Assembly (NCBI GenBank): GCA_963995505.1
Contig: OZ023187.1
Location: 8,519,176-8,583,175 of the forward strand
From: Hypericum androsaemum
Taxonomy: Eukaryota; Streptophyta; Magnoliopsida; Malpighiales; Hypericaceae
Length of the DNA: 64,000 bases
Direction of reading: 5' to 3'
Shown: positions 45,061 to 55,959 of the stretch, in pieces
Layout: each line of letters opens with the position of its first letter
Numbering within the stretch: the first letter of the stretch is position 1
Translations under genes and position numbers: made by a program
The notes under the pieces: model-generated
What the model was told of the DNA's origin: nothing
The model's input: the letters and a program-made list of their open reading frames with translations, nothing else
Databases searched by the model: none

Positions 45061-45129
45061 CGAAATACTTCCTAGGAGGTCACCCATCCTATGACTACTC
45101 TTGGCCAAATGCATTTAATCTTGGAGTTT
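45061..45129 (-). other. 5S rRNA-derived region in left Cassandra LTR
   Basis: Minus strand reads aactccaagattaaatg, then agtagtcataggatgggtga and cctcctaggaagt, matching the 5S internal promoter region (A box through C box). In autonomous 5S genes this region binds TFIIIA. Confidence 0.85.
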
Positions 45130-45390
45130 TCTCAAGATGTGTGCCAAAAAAGAAAGTGCACTCTGTTGATATGGATAGTACCAGTCAAATCACTTAACAT
45201 TTTTCACAACAGATCATTAACGGGGATATCACATTGACCCTTCCTTAAATATACAACGTCTTCGTTTAGCGACACAAAACAATCCCATAATTATTTTTGA
45301 TCTGATACCAAATGTCCTCGAGATTCGACTGACTGTCTCCACATACCAACACAAGTCTTTTTCAGCGTATTTTGTCCTCACTCACACGCA

Positions 45391-45461
45391 TCCCGAAAAA
45401 TTTCTCATGAGGTCATCCCATCCCAAGACTACTCCAGGCCAAGCGCATTTAACCTTGGAGT
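45391..45461 (-). other. 5S rRNA-derived region in right Cassandra LTR
   Basis: Same region as in the other LTR, with gttaaatgcgcttgg and gggatgggatgacctcatga. An extra base within the C-box-like part (ggatgggatgacc) should weaken TFIIIA recognition. Confidence 0.85.
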
Positions 45462-46074
45462 TTTTTCAAGATGTGTGCCAGAAAAGAAAGTGCACATTTT
45501 TTATATGGATAGTACTAATCAAATTACTTAAGACTTTTCAGAATATATCATTAACGGGGTATTACAACAAGAGTTGCATGTTATTAGCCTAATGACTCAA
45601 AATATAGAGATGAATTGACGAAAATAAAGGGTTAGAATGTGGCCTAAAGTTTTCTTATTAAAAATGTACGTATTTAAGGTGCTGAAGCAGGTGCACCGGA
45701 AGCTGAGGTTATTGTCACTGGCTATGAATAATATAAGATAGACCATTTCGATGAGAAACGAAAGGTTACTTAGAAAATAAACCATTGTTGCATTAAAGTC
45801 CATGACTAGCTGCTCACACCATCGTCCTATCGACCTGCATGCTTTATTAATTTTGGATGTAAATTGCGCAAAATGCAGCATCCGAAGCATAAACAAAGAA
45901 CTTAAAAGAAAACATCTTTAATCCTTCAATTTAAAATGGGCCAGTATATCAATTGCGAAAAACTCATCATCATCAGTTAGAGTGAAATTGTCTGACCTAA
46001 CAACTACATCACCCGCTTCTCCAGTAGCATCATCCATACTCGCGAGGATTTCTTGCGATAATAAGCAATCATCA

Positions 46075-46558
46075 TGTTGGAATTCCACCCATTATTGCCT
46101 TTCATCATTGTCCACCCATGATCAAACACCATTAGTGGACAAGCCACTAATGAGTGCTTTGACACATAAAATAGGACACCACCATAGTGGTGGGATTGTT
46201 GGTGAATCCTCTTCCTTTAAATGTGAGGAGGAAGAGGAGAAGGGAAAAAAAAAACGGACACACACAAGAGAAGGATTGGGGATTAATACTTGATTAATCC
46301 CTGAATTCTCGATTTATCTCCGAGGCAAATAGAGGTCGTGGAAATTGTTCTTGACTCCGACATACCGTGAGCAAGAACCGACCGGTGACAAGAATTCGTT
46401 ACGATCCTGTGGATACGGCTCTACAACAAGTAAGTGTATTTACGATTTAACGAATTCATTTGTGAATTTATTTAACGTTAGTTAGATATGATTTCTAGAT
46501 TGTAATTTGTTATAATCCACATATATACATGTACATATGTGAAATGTTGAAATCTTCA
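46075..46558 (+). repeat. C3 5' LTR
   Basis: Begins tgttggaattccaccc and ends gttgaaatcttca. It is almost identical to 49468-49954. Confidence 0.95.
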
Positions 46559-46577
46559 TTGGTATCAGAGCAAGGTT
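46559..46577 (+). other. C3 tRNA-iMet primer-binding site
   Basis: ttggtatcagagcaaggtt follows the 5' LTR directly, an exact initiator-Met site. Confidence 0.93.
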
Positions 46578-47280
46578 AGTTCTTGTTCTGGATACTATTT
46601 AATTTTTGATAATAAAAATTATGTGTAATTTTTGGATCAAAAATTAGATTTTAATAAACTGTTCTAAAGATAACAGTTTCGGTTGTACTTGTGTGTACAA
46701 TTGGCAAATCTCTAGGGATTGAATTGAACTTGTGGTTCAAAACGCGCATATAAGGACTTCGTCCTTATTTGCACGCGGGTGAAAGTCCCAGGGACTGATC
46801 TGTATATTATACGCGTTGAAGCGCATAAGGAATCAGTCCTTCTGAGCAAACGCGTGAAACCCTGAGGGACTATTTTGATATTTGTCAAAATCCCCAAAAT
46901 CGGGAAGAATGTTTATCAAAACTGGAATTTTGTGAAGCTAAAAGAATAAAATTTTCACGCTAACGACTTAAGGTCAAAGGTGATGGAAATACTCTCTTTA
47001 ATATAGATACAAGTGAGATTGCTTTTAGCAAATCCTATAAGATGAGAATGAACACAAGTATATTTCTGATGCTCTATCGGTTCCCAATTAAGAATGAATT
47101 AGTTAGAGCAATGAAGAAAGTTATGACTTTCATAATACAAAACCATCTTTAAGAACTGGTTAAATGTTGACCTACCTAAGGGGCGCAATTTGAGAATTAA
47201 TAGATTTTTGCGATTAAGCATAAAAGACTTGCTTAGCTGTCATAAAATTCACACAACGTGAAGACACTGACTATGAGAAG

Positions 47281-48330
47281 TCATTCTCGGTTGTTGTGAG
47301 ATTCATGCCTTTTAAGTTTATTTTGGCTATAATGACTTGCTTGATCGAGAGCTACATCAAATGGATGTAAAGACTGTACTTCTCGGTGGAGAATTGGATG
47401 GAGAAACCTATATGGTTCAACCAGAGGGTCAAATCCAAAAGAATGAGGCAGTAAACGTAGAGTTTGCTAATGTTGAGATTTGCTCAAGGCCTCATACAGT
47501 CGTCAAGACAGTGTTGTACTCGTCGTTTGATTTCGATCATGTCATATGATTTCGAATTGATTGAAAAGTACTATAATGTCTATTTTAAATGCTCAAGAAA
47601 AAGTTGGTCATTGTATATTGTATGTAAATGGCATACGAATAGCCAAAATTGACTAAAGATATCTTAACAAGGTCAAAGTATGATTTTTAGCCAACTTTGA
47701 GATAAAAGGTATGAGAGAGGTTGATTACATACTCGGAATTAAGATTTCGAGGAATCGTTTGAGTTGGACGATTCAAATGTGATGACATCAATCTATTGTA
47801 TGCCCTAGTAGTCAAAAGGTCATTTTCTGAATAAAGATTTATATCCAAAAATACCTCAGAAGCTAAAGGATGTGATAGATGTCCTTTAAGCGAATGCTAT
47901 GGATTGTCTCAATCCAAGCAAAGCACATTGACAAGCGGTCAAAGAAATTATGAAGTACTAAAAAATGATTATAGAATCATCATTGAGTTATCAAGTCAAT
48001 ACTTGATATTGAGGGGTTATTCTAATGCCTGTTGGGCTGAGATATGGATATGTGAAAATCCATATTGGGATTTATTCTTCTTGCTAATTGGAGTAGCTAT
48101 CTCGTGGAGTAGCTATATATAGACTTGTGTCTATCTCCAAGTGAGCTGTAGGGACAGACTAATTTGCTTCTATAGCTGCTATGTAAGAAGTGGTATTATT
48201 AAGAAGAGTCTTAATCTATTTATCCCTAACGACCTCAAGAGAATCAGTGAGCAGATTCTTTGCGAAATAGTTGTGTGTAAAGAAATGAGCATGAAATACA
48301 TATCTACATGAGATATGAAGGCATATCCAA
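47281..48330 (+). pseudogene. C3 reverse transcriptase and RNase H relic
   Basis: Copia reverse transcriptase pieces appear in order: SVVVRFMPFKFILAI, RELHQMDVKTVLLGGELDGE and TYMVQPEG (47337-47430), VNGIRIAK at the active-site position (47621-47644) and MREVDYILGIKISRN (about 47710-47760). The catalytic YVDD is YVNG here, so both aspartates are gone. RNase H pieces follow (GYSNACWAE near 48015, GVAISWSS near 48090). The region between is shortened and shifts frame repeatedly. The protein cannot be functional. Confidence 0.8.
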
Positions 48331-49467
48331 AGTTGTACCTCAAATGTGTTTTGAGAAACATGTCAGGTCCTAGGATTTGCGAGTGAGTTATTTGTGCTCG
48401 TATAGCATCTGTTGAATTTACTATTCAATGAAACTTGATGCTATGTCAGCAATACCGATGTAAATGTTATTTTGAGTGACATTTACTCCAATGCATGTGA
48501 GACAGAGAAGTAGCCCACTCACACGGGTGTTTACCTCAGTGGCAGTCAGTGAGTTGATTCTTGACTGGGATGAGACAATTTTAGAACATCATGAATTATC
48601 GAGTGCCTCTTCTAAAATATGAATGCCGTCTTGCTTAACTACAAGAGCAGTCTTGTTAAAGCGCAAGATTATGTGTAAGCAATAATTGCTACATTAAATG
48701 AGTTCTTGGAACTTATTGGATTATAAGAAATCCAACGGTAAGAAGTAAGTGGAACTTACCAAAATTCTATCTTGTAAGCCTAGAGTAGTCTTTGTGTAGA
48801 CTAAAGCTGGTGTTTGTAAACATCAAGGCTGATGCTCTAGTATGGTGTTATTTGCGAGAGACATGTGCTCCTTTAATAGGAAAGAACACCATAGCACATG
48901 AATAGTGTCATGTGTGCTCTTCGACCAATGGATGGGAAATTAATTTTATTATTTAGTGATTTCAGTTTCCCTGGTGTGAGACCAACTCCGAAAACTATGG
49001 TTTCCGGAACTCTACCCTTAAGATCCTAAATATATTTTGGAAATATGATTCAGTGCTGCTAGCTTGGAAAGTCTTTAAAGGGTCATGTTTGATTCGACCT
49101 GTCAAGGCTGACTGGAAAAGCAGGCTGGATCATGATGGAAAAAATATTGTTAAGGGAGAAGGTGCTTTATTGATCACATTCGATAAGCTTCGTGGTTCAC
49201 TGGTGCACCTATTGTATTGAGAGCAATACAATAGTGAACACGAATAGATTGTTTCTGAAATCACATGTGGAAACAAAGAATGTGAGATGAGACCTAGGGT
49301 AAGGCATACTTTACGTAATGGAGATATCGAGATGCTATCATTCAAGTGGCCGAAATGTGCTCTTGAGTTTAGCTACGTGCACTCGATGTATGCTGGTCGC
49401 ACGAAATATTTGCCTATCACGATAAGAGAAAATATTGAATATGTTCAATCATGTGTGAGTAGGAGAT

Positions 49468-49954
49468 TGTTGGAATTCCACCCATTATTGCCTTTCATCA
49501 TTGTCCACCCATGATCAAACACCATTAGTGGACAAGCCACTAATGAGTGCTTTGACACATAAAATAGGACACCACCATAGTGGTGGGATTGTTGGTGAAT
49601 CCTCTTCCTTTAAATGTGAGGAGGAAGAGGAGAAGGAAAAAAAAAATAAACGGACACACACAAGAGAAGGATTGGGGATTAATACTTGATTAATCCCTGA
49701 ATTCTCGATTTATCTCCGAGGCAAATAGAGGTCGTGGAAATTGTTTTTGACTCCGACATACCGTGAGCAAGAACCGACCGGTGACAAGAATCCGTTACGA
49801 TCCTGTGGATACGGCTCTACAACAAGTAAGTGTATTTACGATTTAACGAATTCATTTGTGAATTTATTTAACGTTAGTTAGATATGATTTCTAGATTGTA
49901 ATTTGTTATAATCCACATATATACATGTACATATGTGAAATGTTGAAATCTTCA
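49468..49954 (+). repeat. C3 3' LTR
   Basis: Partner of 46075-46558, preceded by a short purine tract gagtaggagat. Confidence 0.95.
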
Positions 49955-50985
49955 CATCAGTTATAGAAATCACTAGAAGAAAGTTCTCGACAGCATCATG
50001 GACAAGCCTTTTGGTGACGATGTCTTTGTCTTTGGATGCATTACCACTGCTTTATATGTATCTGTTGCTTCGTTGTCACTAATCAAATCTTGCATTATAT
50101 TTATCGGTGCTTGAGTCTGTTTTGTCTTTCTCTTCTTCCTTCCTCTCTTCCTTGGTTTGGAAGTCTAACTATATAAACAAAACAAGTCATTCTCTTTTTT
50201 TCATTTATTAACTAGATTTATTAAATCATTTGGGTGGTAAATATTGTACCACAAGATTGCCTTCTTGAAGTCTCTTCCTTGTGAGTCCTGAAACTGGGTA
50301 TCTGTTAAACAATATGAACTTTTGTACCTCCACGATGGATCGCAGCTTCCTCTTTTTATGCTGATAAATCAGGATGGAGATAATAACATTAATTGGCTAA
50401 TTATAGGAAAGTTATACTAAAATTATTTACGGTTAAAAGACATTCATGGTCATAACAAATTTTTATATAACAAAATGTTCATTACAATGTCCTCTTTTCT
50501 ATTGTTTCGAATTGTTTGGATAATTCTCCGATCCTTCAGTCTCTTCTCGAAAGATTCTCCCGATGACTTCGCGAACAGATCTTTCTTATCTTCGATAATT
50601 ACTAGCTGTGTGATCGTGCAAAAAATAAAATTTTATTTTAATTATAATCACATACAATAGAAAATTTTAGTTATAAACACGAGGGAAGAATTTTATACAC
50701 CTTGTCCATGTTAGCCACGTAGGATTCAAAGTCTCTAAGAAAATTAAATGATAAATAGAATTCCCATTTAATCTTGGAGATGATACCCTTGCGCCGAAAC
50801 AATAATTTGAGTCAGATATATAGTTGAAATAATACTTTTTTTTTGCTTGAGAAGAAAATCATCCCAACCTAAATTTAACATGTATCTGAAATACCAAACA
50901 TGTATACTAAACTTGTTTGCATGGTCGAGATTATGTTAGTGTTTTAGAAACTTACATCGTTCTCTAGTGTATCCTTTGTCTATGG

Positions 50986-51289
50986 TCAAAATTGATTTGC
51001 ATGGATGCCTTTGAACATATCTGAAACAGACTACCTCGGACAAAAAATCACATCATAAGTTTTAATGAAACAACTAAAGAAAATCGGGACACCAAAACTG
51101 TATCAAAATAGAAAACCCAATTAAATAAAAATAATTAACAAAGAAATTAATTTTAATAATTAATTAAAGGCTTGTTCACGTTCAAATTCCACATAATTGC
51201 GGTTGAAAGGCGATGGACTCCTACAGTACGAAGGTGCTCCAACTCAGGGTCATCGGATTGTTAAAAAATGTTGCCCTCGGCTTTTTCTC
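50986..51289. other. No recognisable feature
   Basis: Sequence between the end of S2 homology and C2. The last five bases, ttctc, are the left target duplication of C2. Confidence 0.5.
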
Positions 51290-52144
51290 TGTAGGGTTTT
51301 TGAATAGTAGTTAAAGTAAATAGTCCAAAGTGGAAGTCCATAGTGGAAAGTCCAAGTCAAAAATAGCATTACCACATTGAAAAGTGCAACAAAGATTTCA
51401 TATTTTATAAGGAGAAGCTCATTGTTAGCTATGAAATGAATTGACCATCGGGAAAGTCAACTCGAACTGTTGCGAGGCACAAGCGCGAGCGCGTGGCGCA
51501 TTTGACGCAGGTCGCAATGGGCGCTTTGTGTCACACTTCGCACGTGCGCAACGTCGCGAGGAGCTGAGAAGCCTTAAATTTTGGCAAATTCTGGACGAGT
51601 CACGAAGGACTGGAATATCCCGAAGACTTCCAGAAGGTCGAAGGGTTAAGAGCGAACCTGAAGGGCGCACAGGCGAATCCAGAAGCTCCCAGAAAACCGA
51701 AAGGACGCGAGTGTGCTGCCTGCTGGCCGAAGGGGTGCCTACGACCTCTGAAGAGCCATGAACGCATTGGCTTAAGAGGCACCTGAAGGGCAGTCTACCT
51801 GTTGGCCGAACATACGCGTTTCCTCGGAATTGCTTCGTGCCCCTTCGGAAGTGCCTGCCTCCACTCCACCCAGCGCCTATAAATAGGCCCCTCCCACTTA
51901 TTTGTAAATTACTCCGAACACTCATTGCATAAATATTAGCAATAGTCATTCTCCTCTCTCCCTATCTCAGAAAGTTCTGAATATTCAAGGTTCGCCTGAA
52001 GCTTCGAGAGTCGTTGTATCTTGGAGACGATTGTCGTAGTCCGTAAGCACTGAATACGGGACAATCTCATCTTACGGAGAAAGAGTCCAACTCTTGCTTC
52101 GACTTAAAGATCCTAATCAAGTACACCACCTCCGACAAACAACA
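51290..52144 (+). repeat. C2 5' LTR
   Basis: Starts tgtagggtttttgaa and ends tccgacaaacaaca. It shares TATA, GC-rich and U5 blocks with 56549-57470. Confidence 0.93.
51878..51886 (+). promoter_or_regulatory. TATA box of C2 5' LTR
   Basis: tataaatag in the conserved cgcctataaataggcccc context, the likely core promoter of the element. Confidence 0.75.
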
Positions 52145-52146
52145 AT

Positions 52147-52159
52147 CGTAAGACGAGAT
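52147..52159 (+). other. C2 sequence at primer-site position
   Basis: cgtaagacgagat begins three bases after the 5' LTR. There is no initiator-Met site. It is the exact reverse complement of 57390-57402 in the 3' LTR and matches the same part of the 5' LTR (52063-52075) with one mismatch. C1 has the same arrangement. Confidence 0.6.
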
Positions 52160-52173
52160 CAGTGTACTTGAAA

Positions 52174-53004
52174 ATCGCATCATCAAGCTCCCCACCAACA
52201 CCAGTGCCAGCGGTCCCAGGAATTGTCCATGCCGAAAGGCCGGCCAAGTTCAACGGTACCGAGTTCAAGAGGTGGCAACAAAAGATGCTATTCTACCTGA
52301 CGACGCTCAACCTGGTCTGATTCCTGAAGGAAGAGGCTCTGAAGGTGGCGAAAAATGAGGCTGATCCATAGAAGATCAACGCCCTCGATGCATGGAGTCA
52401 CAGCAACTTCCTATATCGTAACTATGTCCTGAATAGCTTAGACGATGCCCTTTACAATGTCTATGCAGGTACAAAGACTGCGAAAGAATTGTGGGACTCC
52501 CTGGAGAAGAAGTACAAAATGGAGGATGCCGGGATGAAGAAATTCATCGTCGGAAGGTTCCTCGACTTCCAGATGGTGGACTCCAAGAAGGTCATAGACC
52601 AAGTCCAAAAGCTGTAGCTGCACGAGATTCACGCCGAAGGCATGCAACTCAGTGAATCCTTCCAGGTGGCTGCTGTAATCGAGAAGATAATCCCTCTGTG
52701 GAAGGACTTCAAGAACTACCTCAAGCATAAGAGGAAGGATATGGGGCTGGAAGACCTGATCGTGAGACTAAGGATCGAGGAAGATAACCAAAAGTCCAAA
52801 GTCAAGACCAACAGGACCAACTCTGAGGCTAAGATACACCTCGCTGAGGGAGGTACCGGCAAGAAGAGGAAGAAGCCCAGAAATAAGCAGGAGAAGCAAG
52901 AGCCAAAGCAAAAGAAAGCTAAGAAGATCAAGGGCAATTACTACAACTGCGACAAGCCCGGTCACATGGCAAATGATTGTCGCCTGCCAAAAAGGGACAA
53001 TTGA
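52174..53004 (+). pseudogene. C2 gag
   Basis: The expected start codon at 52174-52176 is ATC instead of the ATG seen in C1. The frame then runs through stops at 52318 (TGA), 52369 (TAG) and 52615 (TAG). The capsid part has [15 protein letters not shown] and [13 protein letters not shown]. The basic region is followed by a zinc knuckle YYNCDKPGHMANDC in which the first cysteine is tyrosine. A TGA at 53002-53004 ends it, in frame with the protease. Confidence 0.88.
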
Positions 53005-53400
53005 GAGGAGGAAAATCTGGCAGAAGACCTGTCTGAGCTAGACTTATCCACTATAGTGTTTGAAGCCAATCTGGTGGATAACCCAAGAGAGTGGTTCGTT
53101 GACACAGGGGCGACCCGACACATCTGCTCAGACAAGGAGATGTTCTCGACCTATATCCCAATCAACGGACGGAAGTTATTTATGGGAAACTCTGCAACTT
53201 CTCCTGTAGTCGAACTAGGCCAGGTGGTGCTGAAGCTGACCTTCGAAAAATAGCTGACCCTCAAGGATGCGCTGCATGTCCCAAACATTCGTAAGAATTT
53301 AGTATCCGGCTCACTGTTAAGCAAAGCTGGGATGAAGCTAGTATTTGAGGCTGATAAGTTTGTTCTGACCAAGGCTGGTGCCTTTGTAGGAAAGGGTTAC
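53005..53400 (+). pseudogene. C2 protease
   Basis: Active-site motif [14 protein letters not shown] with DTGA at 53101-53112, flap region LKDALHVPNIRKNLVSG, and a TAG stop at 53251-53253 between them. It is in the same frame as gag and integrase, as expected of a single copia polyprotein. Confidence 0.88.
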
Positions 53401-54285
53401 CTCGAAAGGGAGCTCTTTAAGATCAATATAATAACTGTGAAACACGCCTTTGAAGGGCCTATTAAAGTTATCAGTTCTTCTTACTTGGCTGAGTGTTCTA
53501 ACTTATGGCATGATCGATTAGAACACGTAAATTTGAGCTCACTAAGAAATTTAGTAAGTTTAAATTTTTTGCCTATAATGGAGTTTGACCCAAACAATAA
53601 ATGTGAAGTATGTGTAGAAGTAAAATTGACCAAAGCACCTTTTCATTTAGTGGAAAGAAGTACTACACCTTTAGAGTTAATTCATGCCGACATATGCGAT
53701 ATGAAACAAGTGCAAACTAGAGGTGGGAAAAAGTATTTCATTACATTTATTGACGATTGTATGAGGTACTGTTATGTACACCTCTTGAAAGGAAAAGACG
53801 AAGCTCTAGAAGCTTTCAAGAGTTATAAGAATGAGGTTGAAAATCAACTTAGCACTAAAATTAAAATAATTCGAAGTGATAGAGGGGGAGAATATGTAGC
53901 TCCGTTTGAAGAATTCTGCCAACAACATGGCATTATTCATCAGACAACTGCTTCACACTCACCTCAATCAAATGGCGTAGCTGAACGTAAGAATCGAGCC
54001 CTTAAGGAGATGATGAATGCTATGTTGATTAGCTCGGGCTTACCACAAAACTTGTGGGGGGAAGCTGTGCTCTCAGCTAATCACATTCTAAATAAATTAC
54101 CACACAAAAAAAGGGACAAAACTCCATATGAATTATGGAAAGGAAGAAAGTATTCCTACGGTTACTTTAAAGTGTGGGGGTGCCTAGCCAAGGTAGAAAT
54201 ACCTCCACCTAAAAGGGTAAAAATAGGACCCAAGAAGGTTGACTACATCTTTATCGGATATGCCCACAATAGTAGCACATACTGA
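53401..54285 (+). pseudogene. C2 integrase
   Basis: Zinc finger WHDRLEHVNLSSL with KCEVC (the family GH is EH here), and the DDE core with ADICDMK, RSDRGGEY and SNGVAERKN all present. The open stretch 53332-54285 spans most of the domain and ends at a TGA where C1 has an arginine. This is the longest intact coding segment in the window. Confidence 0.9.
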
Positions 54286-54633
54286 TTTCTAGTGCACAAG
54301 TCTGAAAACCCTGAAATCAACAAAGGAATGGTCATGGAATCAAGGAATGCAACATTCTTTGAGAATATCTTTCCTAAACCTAAAAAGGAAACGAAAGAAG
54401 TAAGCTCAAACAAAAGAAGTTATGAAGCTACATAAGACTTTGATCAAGGTGTTGAGGAACCTAGACAGAGTAAGAGGACCAAAGTAGCCAAGTCGTTTGG
54501 TCCAGATTTTCTAAATTACATGTTAGAAAATGAACCTGGGATAAGCCAAGAGGCATTATCTAGTCCGGATGCTCCTCTCTAGAAAGAAGCTATCAATAGT
54601 GAGATAGAATCCATCATACAAAATCACACGTGA

Positions 54634-55310
54634 AAAATCGTGGATCTCCTACCAAGTTGCAAGCCTTTAGGTTACAAGTGGATCCTTAAAAAGAAATACA
54701 AAGCTGATGGATCAATCGACAAGTACAAAGGTCGGTTGGTAGCTAAAGGGTTCAAACAGAAGGAAGGATATAATTTTTTTGACACGTATTCGCCGGTCAC
54801 AAGAATCACATCTATTAGAGTGCTCATAGCTGTCGCAGCACTCTATAACCTCAAAATACATCAGATGGATGTAAAAATAGCTTTCCTAAATGGAGAACTA
54901 GAAGAGGAAATATATATGGAACAACCTGAAGAGTTTGTTGCCCCCGGACAAGAACATAAAGTGTGCAAGCTGGTCAAGTCACTGTACGGGCTGAAACAGG
55001 CGCTGCAACAATGGCATGAGAAATTGACAGAACAATGATGTCAAATGGCTTTAAGATCAATGAGTGTGATAAATGTGTATACATTAAAGGCACACCTGAT
55101 GCTTACGTGATTGTATGCATGTATGTCGATGACATGCTAATCATGGAAAGTAGTAATGATCTTATCGTGAAAACTAAGAACATGTTAAGGAACAACTTTG
55201 ACATGAAAGATATGGGTCTAACTAATGTTTTACTAGTAATTAAAATCTCTAGGATGACTGAAGGAATTATCTTGTCACAATCTCACTACGTTGAAGTTCG
55301 ATGCTTTTGA
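54634..55310 (+). pseudogene. C2 reverse transcriptase
   Basis: GYKWILKKKYKADGSIDKYK, LVAKGFKQKEGYNFFDTYSP, DVKIAFLNGELEEEIYMEQP and SLYGLKQA are in the first open part (54640-55038). A missing T near 55024 shifts the frame. The second part (55035-55310) carries the intact catalytic motif YVDDM (55122-55136). A loss of about 14 bases near 55289 shifts the frame again. Confidence 0.9.
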
Positions 55311-55959
55311 CAAACCTCCGGCTAAGACTCCGGTAGTCCTGAGTCTACACTTAGCTAAAAATAGAGGGGACCCAGTATCTCAACTAAAGTATGCAAGACT
55401 CATTGGGAGCCTGATGTACTTGACAAATTGTACACGCCCTGATATTGCATACTCAGTTCGCAAGCTTAGTAGATTCACGAGCAATCCAGGATCAGACTAC
55501 TGGCGAGCTCTTGAAAGGGTTCTAAAGTATCTAAAACATACCATAAACCATGGAATACTTTATACTAGGTATCTAGCTATGTTGAAAGGATACAGTGATG
55601 CGAATTGGATATCAGACACTAAAGACTCCAAATCTACTAGTGGTTATGTGTTCACCATAGGTGGAGGAGTAGTGTCCTGGAAATCTTCTAAATAAATGTG
55701 CATAGCTCGATCCACCATGGAGTCAGAGTTTATATCACTAGACAAAGCTGGAGAAGAAACTGAATGGCTCAGAAACTTCCTAGAGGATATTCCATGTTGT
55801 GATAGCATGTCTGCAATCAGGAGAGCACAAAGTATAGTGTACAATGGTAAGTCTCGACACATCCGTAGGAGACATAACACCGTTAGGCAATTGATCTCTG
55901 GTGGTATAATTACCATTGATTATGTGAAGTCTAAGGACAACATTAAAGAACATTCATAG
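55291..55959 (+). pseudogene. C2 RNase H and C-terminus
   Basis: RIIGSLMYL-like entry ([20 protein letters not shown]), then [26 protein letters not shown], a TAA stop at 55693-55695, TMESEFISL and HIRRRHNTVRQLIS. The acidic residues of the RNase H site (SDAN, ESEF) are present. The final segment after KSKDN lacks about 13 codons seen in C1. This copy retains the 285 bp that C1 has lost. Confidence 0.88.

Larger units (their letters stand above)
44976..45566 (-). mobile_element. Cassandra TRIM retrotransposon
   Basis: LTRs 44976-45233 and 45313-45566 surround an internal region of only 79 bp. The minus-strand primer site TGGTATCAGATCAAA (45296-45310) abuts the right LTR, so the element reads on the minus strand. 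Both LTRs contain sequence derived from 5S rRNA, the hallmark of Cassandra. A perfect target duplication acaag flanks it (44971-44975 and 45567-45571). The total of 591 bp fits the family. It has no coding capacity and depends on other elements. The LTRs differ at many sites, so it is not young. Confidence 0.93.
46075..49954 (+). mobile_element. Copia element C3: young LTRs, dead polymerase
   Basis: LTRs 46075-46558 and 49468-49954, initiator-Met primer site, and a perfect 5-bp target duplication catca (46070-46074 and 49955-49959). I count two substitutions plus a length change in an A run between the LTRs, so the insertion is recent. The 2.9-kb internal region is only a shortened, frameshifted relic of pol, with no recognisable gag, protease or integrase core. 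Confidence 0.92.
45570..50985 (-). pseudogene. Multi-exon gene remnant S2 (split by C3)
   Basis: Duplicate of S1. Minus-strand exons: 50701-50734 (DFESYVANMDK, 34 bp), 50486-50605 (KKDLFAKSSGESFEKRLKD, 120 bp), about 50226-50360 (SIVEVQKFILFNRYPVSG), and a last exon with stop at 45918-45920 ending DNFTLTDDDEFFAIDILA and HFKLKD. Splice donors GTAATG and GTGTAT and CAG or TAG acceptors are conserved with S1. An upstream exon ends at a GTAAGT donor near 50956. Copia element C3 (46075-49954) sits in the last exon. Before that insertion S2 may have been the better preserved copy: I saw no stop in the 120-bp exon. Function unknown. Confidence 0.5.

Noticed and set aside
45001..45466. A functional 5S rRNA gene pair
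   Set aside because: Only the central part of 5S is present, the two copies are decayed, and they lie in LTRs with a primer site and target duplication. Cassandra explains all features.
33355..50985. Calling S1/S2 a named gene family
   Set aside because: Exon structure is convincing but I could not match the residues to a family with confidence, so no name is given.
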